Part shown: positions 1 to 12,500 of the stretch, one piece after another
Layout of the letters: the number at the start of each line of letters is the position of its first letter
Numbering within the stretch: position 1 is the first letter of the stretch
Assembly (NCBI GenBank): GCA_949358305.1
Contig: OX442315.1
Location: 2,792,001-2,852,000 of the forward strand
DNA length: 60,000 nucleotides
Reading direction: 5' to 3'
From: Strigamia acuminata
Lineage: Eukaryota > Arthropoda > Chilopoda > Geophilomorpha > Linotaeniidae
Made by a program: the position numbers and the translations under genes
The notes under the pieces: model-generated
Databases searched by the model: none
What the model was told of the DNA's origin: nothing
The model's input: the letters and a program-made list of their open reading frames with translations, nothing else

Positions 1-110
1 AACCACACGTGTCGTATGTGGTCGCAGGTCTGCTGCAGCAATGCAGCGGTAGCAATAGGAGAAGCATGAGATTCTGAACCCCTAGACACTGAATAAAGAC
101 CTTAAAACCA
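1..110 (+). repeat. 3' fragment of a SINE-like repeat
   Basis: This stretch matches 30708-30820 almost base for base, including the shared tail (CCCCTAGACACTGAATAAA and a CTTAAAACCA end). Only the 3' part lies in the window. The copy near 30.3-30.8 kb shows the fuller element. Confidence 0.6.
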
Positions 111-550
111 GAAATTTATTGGCCTCATTTGAACTTTCTGGAGGCAATAACCTTGACAAAATATCTGCTTTGTTTTGGAGACCAGGTTTGTGTCTGGTGG
201 TGTAATAAATATAATTTCCCACCAAAACGACAAATGCTGTACAATACTGTATAGTTTTAACAATTTTAAAACCCCTAAAAAATACTAAATCGAGCTTAAG
301 TTATTCAAATTACACTATCCTTTTATGCCAAGCACTTAAAAGTAATTCTACATTACTCGATCTTGCAGTCGTAAATAGTCAGATTGCAGCCGAAGAAACA
401 TACACAGTGTAATAAAAATATGATAGTTACAAACCATCTGCTAACACTATGATACCGGAATGTTCTTATTTCTCTGTCCACCAATCACGACTCGCCACCT
501 TCCACACCAACACGATTAACATCCGTAGTGTTTAAAGATCCAAACCTAAA
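111..550. other. Upstream region of the cyclophilin gene, no recognised element
   Basis: AT-rich sequence between the SINE-like fragment and the first cyclophilin codon. It must hold the promoter and 5' UTR, but I see no convincing TATA box or initiator and no coding signal. Confidence 0.3.
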
Positions 551-3500
551 ATGAAGTACATTACGGTTTGCCTCACTGCAGTTGTGTGTATTAGTTTAAT
601 TAATACGGTATTTGGACAAGAAAATAAGGAAGAGCCAGAAGTAACGGATAAAGTATACAGTACACACGCACAACTTTACACAAGTTTACAATTCCCTTTA
701 CGCAAATTTCTTCTTCCAGGTTTGGTTTGACATCGAAATTGGAGTGCAAGAGATTGGACAAATAGAAATCGGTTTATTCGGCAAAATCGTTCCAATAACG
801 GTCAAAAACTTCGCCGAACTGTCTAAGAAACACTTAACTAACGTAAACGTATGTACACAAGTGCGCTATTTGCAGTGTTGTGCGCGGTCCCGGTCTCGGA
901 CCGGCGATCCAGGACCGGGACCGCGTTCCTTTTAAAAGGTCGGTCCAGGACCGCAGACCGAGACCGCGCTCCTTTTAAAAGACCGGTCCAGGACCGCGGA
1001 CCGGGACCGCGCTCCTTTTAAAATTCCGTGGACCGCGGACCGCTTTTGCGGGACATCTCGCGGTCCGCGAGAAAACACGAGATTCTCTTTTTTTTTTTTT
1101 TTCTTGAGCATTTTTGATAATTTTGTGCCATTTTTTGTTGGTCTAAAGACCGTGTTTTTATCGATGAATATGTTTATTCTCTATTGATTTCGATGTTACC
1201 TTTTATTTAACGCTGTCCCGTATGTAATTCCATACTTTTATCCCATTCACATATGATTTATTCTATCACCAAGTGATTTGTTCTCAATTAATGCTAATTT
1301 CCGGCACCAGAGTGCCACCGTCACTGTTATCTGAATCCAAGATGGCGACACACACAGCCGTGTGTGTCTTAGCTGATTTTCTTCCAAGATTGGACCCTTT
1401 TGTAATGTATTATGCTTATATTAAACTTGTTTTATTGTTTTAAACATTGTCGTTCATTTAGTGCACATTTCAGTGCATTTGTTAGCGCTTATAAGCGGCA
1501 TTAGGCCGCGCGCATTTGCTGAAGTCGATACGCGTCGTATCGCGCCCGTTCGTACGCGTAGTACAACTCGCTTGTTTATTTTCACGCTTCCGATCAGCAA
1601 TTACGCTGATAATTGCGCACTCCTCTGCTACATTGGTAGCAGAGGATGGTTGTTTACTAATTTTTCGCCCAATTTTCGGCGCATTTTTCGCGAAAATCGC
1701 GATTTTGCACGGAAATTTATATTTTCAGGTTTTCGGCCGCCATTTTGACCGGATTTTCGTCTCGAGAACGCCGCCGACGTACTATCGACGTTCCGCAGAA
1801 GCCCGTGCTGCTTCCCATTCGATTCTACGCTTAATTTCGGTCGAAATTCCGCGGGTTCGCGAATTTCGTGTCGAATTTTCTTTTTATTTTCAGGTTTTCG
1901 ACGTTTTGCGATTCGACAACGTCGAAATAATTATTTTCACCGAGAAACGAGTCGATTCTCGCTGTGTCATACCCCGGCGTATGCACAGTATCGCCGATCT
2001 TGATTTATTTACGACGATTTTGCACTTTTCTTGCGAAGAGCCTCATTTTATGAGAAGAATTTGGATTTTCGAATCCAAATTGCGCTTTTTCTCCGGTTTT
2101 TTCGAGAAAAACCGCGCCGTGCCTTCATTTGCACGAGGACTGCAACCGCAGTTGATTCACCTATTTCTCCTATTTTCGCAATTACCTTTGTTAATTTTAA
2201 GAGGGGATTTTGGTGGGTTTATTAGACTCCTTGGCGCCCTACGCTCGATTCCGAGCACCGCGTCATTGTATTCTGTGGTGAGGCTGAGCCCTGCGCCACC
2301 TGACATTCCCGTGACCCCAGGTGGTCGTAAAGGACGTCAGGGGGACACTCACCACAGGTTATCAGGCAATTGTAGCATTGCCTCCCAATTCGTGGTTTTC
2401 CGCTTCGAAAGTGCTAGTGACGTGCTTCAGTGCAGTGCTCCGATCAAGTGTACCACATCAGTGCCATTCTCTGAGCCTTTGTGTTCTCCGCGTTGTGTTT
2501 TGTCTAGCGATTCACGATGCAAAAAGCAGCAGCTTCGAGTGCTCTAGTTCCGGTCCTCGGTGTCGGAAATTACGAGGACTGGCGGATGGCGATGCAGTTC
2601 CTGTTAAAATCCGAGGGGCTCTGGAGACACGTGACAGAAGACAAGGAGGCGGACCACATTGCAACCCTGACGCCCAAGGAACTCGACCGTTATATGATAA
2701 AGAAGGACAAAGCACTAGGGCACATTTACATTCACGTGAGCCCCAGCAAGCGCACAGTTCTTGAGACTTGCAACACGCCAAAGGAGGCGTGGGAGACGCT
2801 CGCCAAGATTTACGCGCCAAGTTCCAGGGCCCGTCAAGCGGCCATGCGCTGGGACTTCTTAAATCTGCAGCTTCAACCCAACGAGGACATGCCAGATTTT
2901 ATTGCCCGCGTGGACAATTACGTGCGCCAATTAAGGGATGTTAATGAAATCATCAGCCCAATTCATCACGCGTATCAATACTTAAAGTGTTTGCCGCCTG
3001 AATACGCGCAGGCTACCTTCGCGATCTATCATTGGCCAGACCCAAAGTTTACGCCGAAGGATGTTGCCGAGCAACTGATATCCGAACATATGCGTCTTAA
3101 ATCAACTGGGCTGCTCGGATCATCTGAATCGTCAGCTCATGCTTCTAAAGGACAATTTCGGCCGCGTAATAAATCTGGTCCACGTGATTTATCAACCGTG
3201 AAATGCTTTAATTGTGATCAATTTGGACATTATGCGAACAGATGTCCACGTCCACCTCGACAAAATCAGAATCAACCCACGGTCACGCTGCAACGTAATT
3301 CTCGCAGCAAAAGTCGCAGGCGTAACAAAAACGCTGCCGCGAAGGTCAATAATACCAGACCCCGTGAAAACTCTCTTCCACATCGAGAGGGGACATTCTT
3401 TGTCAATGCGCCGCAAGTTGTCCAACGTCCAGTAGCCCATTTCATGCAATCCAATGAATGGATACTGGATTGCGGCGCCACAGACCATGTGTCTCACGTG

Positions 3501-6500
3501 CGTGCGGGATTCACCGAATTCACCGATGTGATCCCATTTGACATTGAGTTAGGACAGGGCAAGTCCCAAGTAACGGGCAAAGGAACGGTTCGACTTCTCC
3601 TAGCGATTGACAAGACGCGATGCACCGTTAATTTGACCAATGTCTTATATGCGCCGAATTTCGAGGCAAACTTGATCTCCGTGTCCAAGATTGATAAAGC
3701 TCGGCATCATATCCACATTTTCAACAGTGAGATTCATGTTTACCAATCGGACATTCGCAGCCCTCTCATCCGTGCAAAGGAGAGAGGTGGTCTTTACTAT
3801 GTGGACGGTTTATGTTCGAATCCGACATTTGCGACGACGGTCTCTCCTACGACACAACCGACGATTCCCGCGTCGCCACCGCAAATGTACGTGACAACCG
3901 AAGAAGATTTCCCGAACATTCCGAAGCATAGACAGGGAAAAGGGTCGAAACAGCGAGAAATAACGGATTTCCGGATTGAGATGCCAGCCATTGAACATGT
4001 AAAGCAAATTTCTGTACAACAAGCTCCTCAAACCAATCCGATTCCTCCTCCCATTCCCACGCAAATCCATAATAACCTGACCACTCCTCCATCCTATGCG
4101 GGTGCCTTGCAGTCAATCCCAACGGCAAATCCAACCGCGATTCAGAACGCAAATTCCTTTCCTCCCCTCGGCAATCCGTCTCAATTGAAGAAGAAGGTCA
4201 TTGCCAATCCAGCTTCCGTCAAGGACGCTACCGGCTTATGGCACAGCCGACTCGGCCACCTTCACACCAAGGGAATGAAGTTGTTGGCCGCAAACGACCA
4301 AGTCTACGGAATGCAACCAGGGGAAGTCAACAGGGAATTGGCCTGCAACGATTGTCGGATCGCCAAATCGATTAGAGCTTCTCACAAGCCCGATCCGAAC
4401 CCCTCAACAACGAAGCCTTTGGACCTTCTCCACATGGATATTTGGGGGCCCGCCCCTATCCCATCGTTTGGAGGAGCGCGTTTCGTCCTTACTGTCATCG
4501 ACGACGCGACACGCTATTGCTGGATTATACCGCTAGCGCTGAAATCACAAGTTTTCGCAACCTTCAAGGACTTTGTTGCTCGAGTGGAAAGAATTCAAGA
4601 CTCTCGAGTAAAAGCGATTCGGACGGATCGAGGCGGAGAGTTCATGTCAAACGAATTTCTCCGATATCTTCAGGATAAAGGCATTCAAGGGCAACGGACG
4701 AACCCGTCATCGCCACAGATGAATGGCACGGCCGAGCGCATAAACAGGACAATGCTCGACAACGTCCGCGCGATCATTTCGGAAACCAAACTTCCGGATG
4801 CGCTCTGGGCCGAGCTCGCAGTTACGTTCGGATACATCAAGAACCGGTGCCCTCATTCTCGACTTAACAATCAGGTCCCGTACATCCTTTGGCGACAGAG
4901 AGCCCTATCGTTACGACACCTCCGCAAAGTCGGCTCAAAGTGCTGGGTGCACTACACCGCACCAGGCCGGAAGAAACTGGATCCGCGGGCCTGGGAGGGA
5001 TATTTAGTCGGCTACGCCACAGGGACCCGCGGATTCAGAATTTGGAACCCAACTGACAACAAAGTCTACGAGTCGATTCATGTCAAAGTCGATGAACGCC
5101 AATCCTATCGGAAATCGATTAAAATTTCGTCTCAACGACCTCAAGAATCGTTCACCGGCCCTGGACAGCAATCCGTCACATTCGATGATAATCTCCAATA
5201 CCATCAATGGCCGAGGGGATCCGACTCCGAGGCGTCGGAACACTCTGCGAACGATTCCGAACATGTATCAACGGCATCCGCTTCGATGCACACACCTCCT
5301 GCGTTTCTGCATATCAACATTCCACCTCCGACGACTCCGGAACGGGTCTTGCTGGATTTATGTGCGACATTACCTCCGGGTTCCGCATCCCTTCGACAAT
5401 CTCATCACATTTCATACGAAGAGGAACGCGACACCGACCACGATATCCGAGACATGGATGAGCTATCGGTTTATCCCGAGACGTCCGAACTCATTGACGC
5501 GTCAGCGGAACCATCGTCGCATCAATTACCTCCTTCGACACCTCGTCAATCTGCCCCACCATCGCCTCGCCCATCAGCACCACCCTCACCTCAACGTTCG
5601 ACAGCGCCTCCTCTCCCACGTGAAACGCCGATACCGACGCCGAGATTTATTACGACGCGTCGTCAGCAACGTGTTGATGATCAGGCTGCGCAAGGGTTCC
5701 AAATTTTCGACCCCGATCCCAATTCACCAGCGACTGCGCGCCACACTACTCATAAGTGGCGATTCGTCGGTGGAGATGGCGAGTGCCGTGAATGGGTACG
5801 CGAGGAACATCTGAGAAAGGATCAAAAACCCGGGAAGATCTTAATCGACGTCTATTATTTTCCAACTCCGAAGATTCGTCTAAGATCTTATCACGACATC
5901 GAGGAGTATTGTATGTTGAACAATATTGATTACGACCCCGGACTGTTTTTCTTCGGTAATCTCGAACACAAATTGCCAACACTTCCGGGCGTTCGTCACG
6001 CGGCTCATCTGTGCCGAACCGAACCGGCTTCATTCGCCGAAATACCGAAATTCACTGATGCTCCGAAATGGCGTGAAGCAATTGGAGAGGAGCTCGATAT
6101 GTTCAAAGAGCGAGAGATCTATGAAGAAGTTCCCCGACCACCCGACACCACTATTCTTGGCTGCAAGTGGATTTTTAAACTCAAAACTGATGCAGCCGGA
6201 ACCGTCACTCGATACCGAGCACGCTTAGTAGCGCAAGGTTTTTATCAAACCCTCGGAGTCGATTTTGATGAGGTGTTTAGCCCAGTCGTGAACTTCATAT
6301 TGATTCGTCTGTTTTTCTGTCTTCTCGTCGTATTACGTGGTTGGAAGGACGCCCACCTCGACGTGAAAGGTGCGTACCTATACGGGGAATTAAAGCACAA
6401 AGTCTACATGCGAATCCCCGCGGGTGCCACATGCTCCGATCCAAACAACGTGTGGCTGCTCCTCAAGTCACTTTACGGCCTCCACCAGTCGGGTAGACAA

Positions 6501-9500
6501 TGGTTCGAGAAACTCGACGAGACGTTACGGGCCCTCGGATTTCGAAGAATGCCGGCATGCAACTGCGTATACGTTGTCGCGCTCAACTCTAACCGTCGCT
6601 AACTCGTGGGTTGATTACTTAATTCGACTAACTCACTACCGCTTTGCTCAAGCGGTTTACCCAAAGAAATGATTACACAGATATAAAAGGTAAAATATAA
6701 TATAGATTTATTCTGTGGGACAATGTACAGATATATCTTATATATATATATATATAAAAGGTAGGTAAAAGGTAAATCGGAATGGGTGAAGGGAAATGGA
6801 AAGGTAAAGGTATGATGAAAGCTGGCTGGAATCGGCGAGGTCGTCTGTTGTCTCGGTCGTGTCCAAGATGGCGTCCTCGTTGTAGCAACGTGATGTCGTC
6901 TTGGGCCGGCGTGGCAATATGGCGTCCTCGGCTCGTCTCTGGCTGGTCCTTCGGGCTCACGCTGGTCGGGCGCGAGTGAATGCTTAGTTAAAAGGCTTAC
7001 TTCGGGCTGTTGTCTAGGTTTTTGTGTGGTGTCCGGCGATCACACAGCGGCGGACTCTTCTGGCTCCCGGCGATCACACAGCGGCGGGAACGCTCGTCGT
7101 GGTTTAACTGCAGTTTAGGCTTGTGCGACCGTTTGTCTGCACAACTCGCTAAACTGGAGTGGTTTTTACTATTTCTAGCTGGTGTGCTAAAATAGTGTGG
7201 TAATCTTATCTCGCAGGTTACTCTGCGGAGTTTGACACTGACCAAACGTACTCACGGTAAATTGTCCTTTGTCCTTGGTCAATCCCAGTATATTTTACTT
7301 GGGCCTGATCTTGTAGGACGACGGGTTTACGTGTGTTTCTCGTTTGATGGTTGTGTTGGTTCTGCCCGCTCAGTGCAAGGCACATTCCTTTGCACAAAGC
7401 GGGGTTGACAGGTGACCGGAATCACCCAATGGTGGGGTGGACGAGCCATCCCCACTCCCTCAGGGCAGACGCCTGTCCATTGACTAGATGTCAATGCACT
7501 GAGGGAAGGGAGACGCGCTTGCGGCTCCCCTTACACCCGAAACGAGGTCACGAGAGAAACTCTTCGTTGACCCCGGTCCAGTCGGGTCACAACACTTCCC
7601 CCTCCGAGCTCAGACCGTGGGGCTGAGCGATCACTTCTTTCCTGGGGGACCCGACACTGAGTCCGTCACCTGGGCGTAACTCACTCCAGGGACAGGCGGT
7701 TGAGTGCCGGGTGGCGCGGGTAGATCGCCTACTAACGCCGAGGACCGATCTCGGGGGTCCTCATGCTCCGTAATGAAGCATAATGCATGGCCGTCAACTG
7801 GCTCATGCGGGGCACGCGTCCTCTCGTGTAACCAAACGCTCGGGATGTAGGCGGAGAAGCCGGTGTTCGTATGCCGGATGGCATTGGCTTCCGCTGGCGT
7901 CACTGGCACACGGTGGGCTCTCAGCAACCTCTGGTGGAAGATGAGGTCTCTAGTCTTCCGGATCTGGTTGTGAAGCCAGATGAAGACTGATTTGCCTTTG
8001 TCCCGCTGCGCGAGGATAAACCTCCTGGTCGCCGTCGTCATCGAGAGATGGGGAAACTCTTCGATGATTCGCCCGTAATAGTCTGGCGGAGGCGGTGCCG
8101 GCTTCGGCTTCTGGGTGGCCGCGGGAATAGCGGCTTGCGTCGTTGTCGCCGCTCGGGCCGGTGAGGTCCCGGGCGGTGTCGGCTTCGTTTGCTCGACGGA
8201 CCTGACGGGTGGCGTTCGGCACAGCAAGCGCTTTGGTTTACCCGCCACTTCGAACAGGGCGGGTCCTTGCGGGGATACCTCCGCAGGCATCGGTGGCGGA
8301 ATCGGAACTCCGCTCGTCGGCGAGATCACCATTTCTACATCCTCTGCCGATTCTTCCGTCTGGATGGTCAAGGCGCGCAGTTGTTGGGTAGGCGCCGCTG
8401 TCCAGGTGGCGGAGGTATAACGAAACGCCGTGCTTCGCAACTTGTACCCCTCAAATTCGGGGTTTACCACATCCCTGGTTAGCTCGTACCGAGTCAACAC
8501 AGGGTCGGGCAGAATGGAGCTCCACTCTGCGAGGAGTGCACGGGGAACCTGTACACCCTCTCTGTCCACGACAGACCATGCGGCCATCGCCTGACGCCCT
8601 TCTCCGAAGAGTGCTGGGGTTAGCAGCTGCATCATGACCTTGGTCAATGATAGCCGTAGGCTGCGACGATTCACTGGATTCGATCGCTCCGAATCCGCAG
8701 TGAAGGCACACGAGAGCTTACTCATCATCGCCGTTGCCCATTCGATGAAATATCGCTGGGCCTGATCCACACCTCGCAAGGCGGGCGCGGAGACTCTTGG
8801 GTCTTCCATCACGAAGCGAAACGCTGAGAGCTCGGAGATAGTCGGATTGGCGGCTTCTCTCGCGAGTCGCGCTTCTTCGTCTCGCCTCTCGAAAAACAGG
8901 GCCGAGGAACCGGATCGGGGTTGGCTCGGCCTGTAAATGCCGGTCAAATTGGCTCGACATTCCTGCGCAATGCTCTGTCCAACGGGGAGAGGGACTGAGC
9001 GGTCGGTGGGTAAATCCGGCGGATCGCTCGAATTCAACAACGACGGCGGCGGCAGGTTCGGAGGCGGCTGCGTCTTGGTCGGCAGCGTCGGCGTCGGCAG
9101 CGGTGGTGTTGGCTGCGTCGGCGGTGGTGGCGTCTCCGTCGTCTGCACTCCAGTCATTGCGACTTGGAGCGCCGGGAGATGTTGTCCGGAGCCTGAAGGC
9201 TGCACGATGGCGGTTGGCATGCCATCGGGTCGTGGTCGCGAATTAATGTAGTCTGCGAGCCACCTTGCCACCTCGTGTGGGGTCACCTTCCCGTCGGTGA
9301 CAACACCCATCTTCCTGGCGTGTTTCATCGCGGGATCGAAACGTGTCAGTTTCGTCCGCTTCATCTGAGTCAGAATCTCGCGAAGGTCCCGCGTATCTGC
9401 CGCTGGGACGTTTCGCTCACCTGACTGGCTACCACCTCGTCGACCCGCTCTCTTGGAGGCGTAGGCGGGTTCGGGGATGGGACGGCCCCGAGCTTCGCAC

Positions 9501-12500
9501 CTCGCGAAGTATCGCTCTTTGCGATCTTTTTTCCGCTGCTCGCGATGAGTCAGCGGACGTCTAGAAGTGCTGGGACGAGAGACTCGCTCTTCGTCACCAG
9601 ACATCCAAACCTCCTTGTACTCCTTACCGTCTTTAATCTGACGGTTTACGAAAATTCGCGGTCGGGAATACTGCGAAGGGTCACGCACCGTACTAGTGGA
9701 TGGCCCAGCTTCGTTGCTTTCAGTCGTGTTTTGAGCGACACGCTGCTTCTTGGTTGTCACCGGGGAACGCGACTGGCTGTCCCCGGCGCCTTTGGAGCGC
9801 TTGCGCTTCCGCGGGTAGCTGCTCTTGGGCCCCAAAATCCCCAGGTAGTGGAGCTGCCACATCTCGGCTTGGGACGTCAAAATTCCCATCCGAGGTCTCC
9901 ACTGGGGCGTACTCTCTCCCAATCGCAGCCTCTCAAACCACAGATGAATATCATCCGCGGTCATCCCCTCGTTTTGGAGGATGCGCTCGGCCACTGCCGT
10001 AGCGGTATCCACCAGCTGTTGTCTATAATGCTGGTAGATGGCCTCACGGGCCTCTTCTGTCTCGGCTGCTCGCCACGCATGCAGCACGTGTTCCTCTGCC
10101 GGGTTGCCAGTGTACTGACTTGACAATCCGGGGTGGAAAATCGGCGATTTCGGGTCATCGTCACGAGCTAACTCTGTGGCGATGCCTTCGCGCATTCCCT
10201 CCGGGAACGTATCCAGGAGCGTGCAGTCTCGTACCCAACGTCGGGCGATGCATCGGGAATGTAGTATTCGCAGGCGCCAAGGGTCGGCGTCTTCGCCGAA
10301 ACATCGTCGGTAAAAATCGGGCAGCGCGCCTCGAAATATCCCGCCACGAGAGATGCAAGCGGGGTCTAATGGTCCCCATGTTTTACGTAGTGCCATCTGG
10401 AAGGATGGAGAAATAAACAATTAATAAAAAGTTAATATTTAAATACGTAGATAAATGGTTGGTTTCGAGGGACGTTGCCAGTACGTGCAGCCGTCCGTCG
10501 AGACCGATTCCTGTCTATCGGTGCAAACGTAGGACGAATTGTCCCTCGTCGGATAGAAAAAAAAGAGAAGTCATCACGTGAAAAATCTGTCTCATGTCCA
10601 AAACGCACAGCGAGACGGAATCGAGCCTTTAATCCGGATTTTTATCATCAGATTTTACTTCAAATTAATTCTAACATTAATTAGAACATTACTAATAATT
10701 AAATTAATAATTATCAGTCATTCGTAAAAAGAATTCGTCGGGTGTAAATTATTACTAAAATTGCACAATAAATGTGCTTGTCGAAATTTTATTAAATAAA
10801 TAAACCTAATAAAGAATTATTCCGAAGTCGGACTTTGTCTAATTTTTAAAAAAAGTTAAAGTCAAATTAAATTTATCTAACACATCGAAAAATTCATCGT
10901 ACGAATGTGAAGTTGCATCAATTTGATGCGTCAAATTACTTGTGGAGAAAAATATTCTTTTACAGAATATTCTCCCCTTGTCATAAAATTATATATGGCT
11001 CGAGCCCATTGTCTCGCTCGTGACTCAAGTCATGAGGAATTTTCGAGACGCGAGGCGACGTGAAGTCTGCGCTCGCACCTCGAAAACAAATTAACAAGGA
11101 AAAAAATACGATCGTGTGAGCGATCGCGGTTAATAATTAATTATACGCTATTTCGAGTGCAAAGCACTCATGTCAGGTATTAGTCAACAAAATTTCTTCT
11201 TCAGCAGCACGGAACTAGTTCTCATGTGCCGATGCCGACTTCTACCTGATCGGGCTGGACTTGGTTTACATCGCGGTCCCAGTTTTCCTCGTCCTCGTGC
11301 TCGATGGCCAGCACGTCGTTCTCTTCCTCGTCCATGGCGAGGAGCGCGCACAAAAATCTCAATCACGATTTAAAAAGGATGATAAAACTATCTCAAAAAC
11401 TCGGTGAAAAACTCGGTAAAACGTTAAAAACGAGGATCACGCACGAATGCAGCGATCAGCTGTGAAAAGCGGAAGTCTGTGTGAACACGAGGTAATCGCG
11501 ATGGATTCTGGGTAATATACTCCAGAACCCGGGTGTTTGAGACTAGTGCGCACCTACCCGTGCGCATGTTACGCTACGGGTCTCCTTTGTTCTCACTCCC
11601 GTGCGCGATTGCTGCTACGGGGTCTTTTGCACGCGGTATCCGACCCGTGCCGATAATTTTGCTACGGGTCCCGCGCTTCCACGCCATCTCGTGACGCGAA
11701 TTCGACCGATATCCGCTTTGTTGGACTTAGCGAAATTTTCTGCGACGTGATGGCTTGCACTATCGGTCGATTACATTTATTTTTAGTGCCGCCATCGACT
11801 CGTAATTTATTTTACTTTTTTCCTACGACCTTTCCGCCTTTTATAAACGGATTATCTCTTTTTGGTCGCAGGTTACGGATCGAGGCAGGTACGATATTTT
11901 TTGTTGTTTTTTGTGTCTGTACCTCCTCATTATTGTTTTCTTTTTTATCCGTGTTTTTTGTGTTTGTTTCAGGAGTTTCTCCTGTTTCCCCCCCGACCAA
12001 AATTGGATCCGGAACGGATTCAACTATCTCGTTTACCGGAGGTGAAGGGGCGTCGAAATACTCCTCGTTGTCACTTGGCGGTGCTTTTTCCGACTCGCCA
12101 GTGAACATATCGACGATTTGGCCGTCAGTTTTAGACTTGACTTGGCCCTTGGCCCACATTTCTTGCGGGAATTCCGGAATGTACGGAGTTAACTCTCGTA
12201 CCTGGATCGATTTTTGCTCGGTGTTGTCCTCGAGCTTGCGTAATTTATACGCGTTACCGCCATGCTTGCCGATGATTACATACGGACCATCTCTCTTGTC
12301 GGCCAAGCTGGCGGTGATCCCTCTCGCTGCATTTGAGAGGGTGTGTGCATCTTTCCACACCAAATCATTGATCTCGAAATTCACGAATTTTCCACCGCTT
12401 TTATCTTGTAAAATGCGGTCGCGCATGTTAAAAATGTGCGCCATCATATGCTTGTATGTGTTCGAAATTGTTTGCTCCAATTTATACACATACTCATGTG

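Noticed and set aside
2273-2357. Twister or hammerhead ribozyme
   Set aside because: Some short blocks recall twister (TAACA, ATAAA), but the TAAC block changes to TGAC in copia-1 with its partner, and the hammerhead core is absent. Left as an unassigned structured RNA.
2512-2820. Minus-strand ORF over the copia-1 gag start
   Set aside because: Complement of the gag coding frame, with no family similarity seen.
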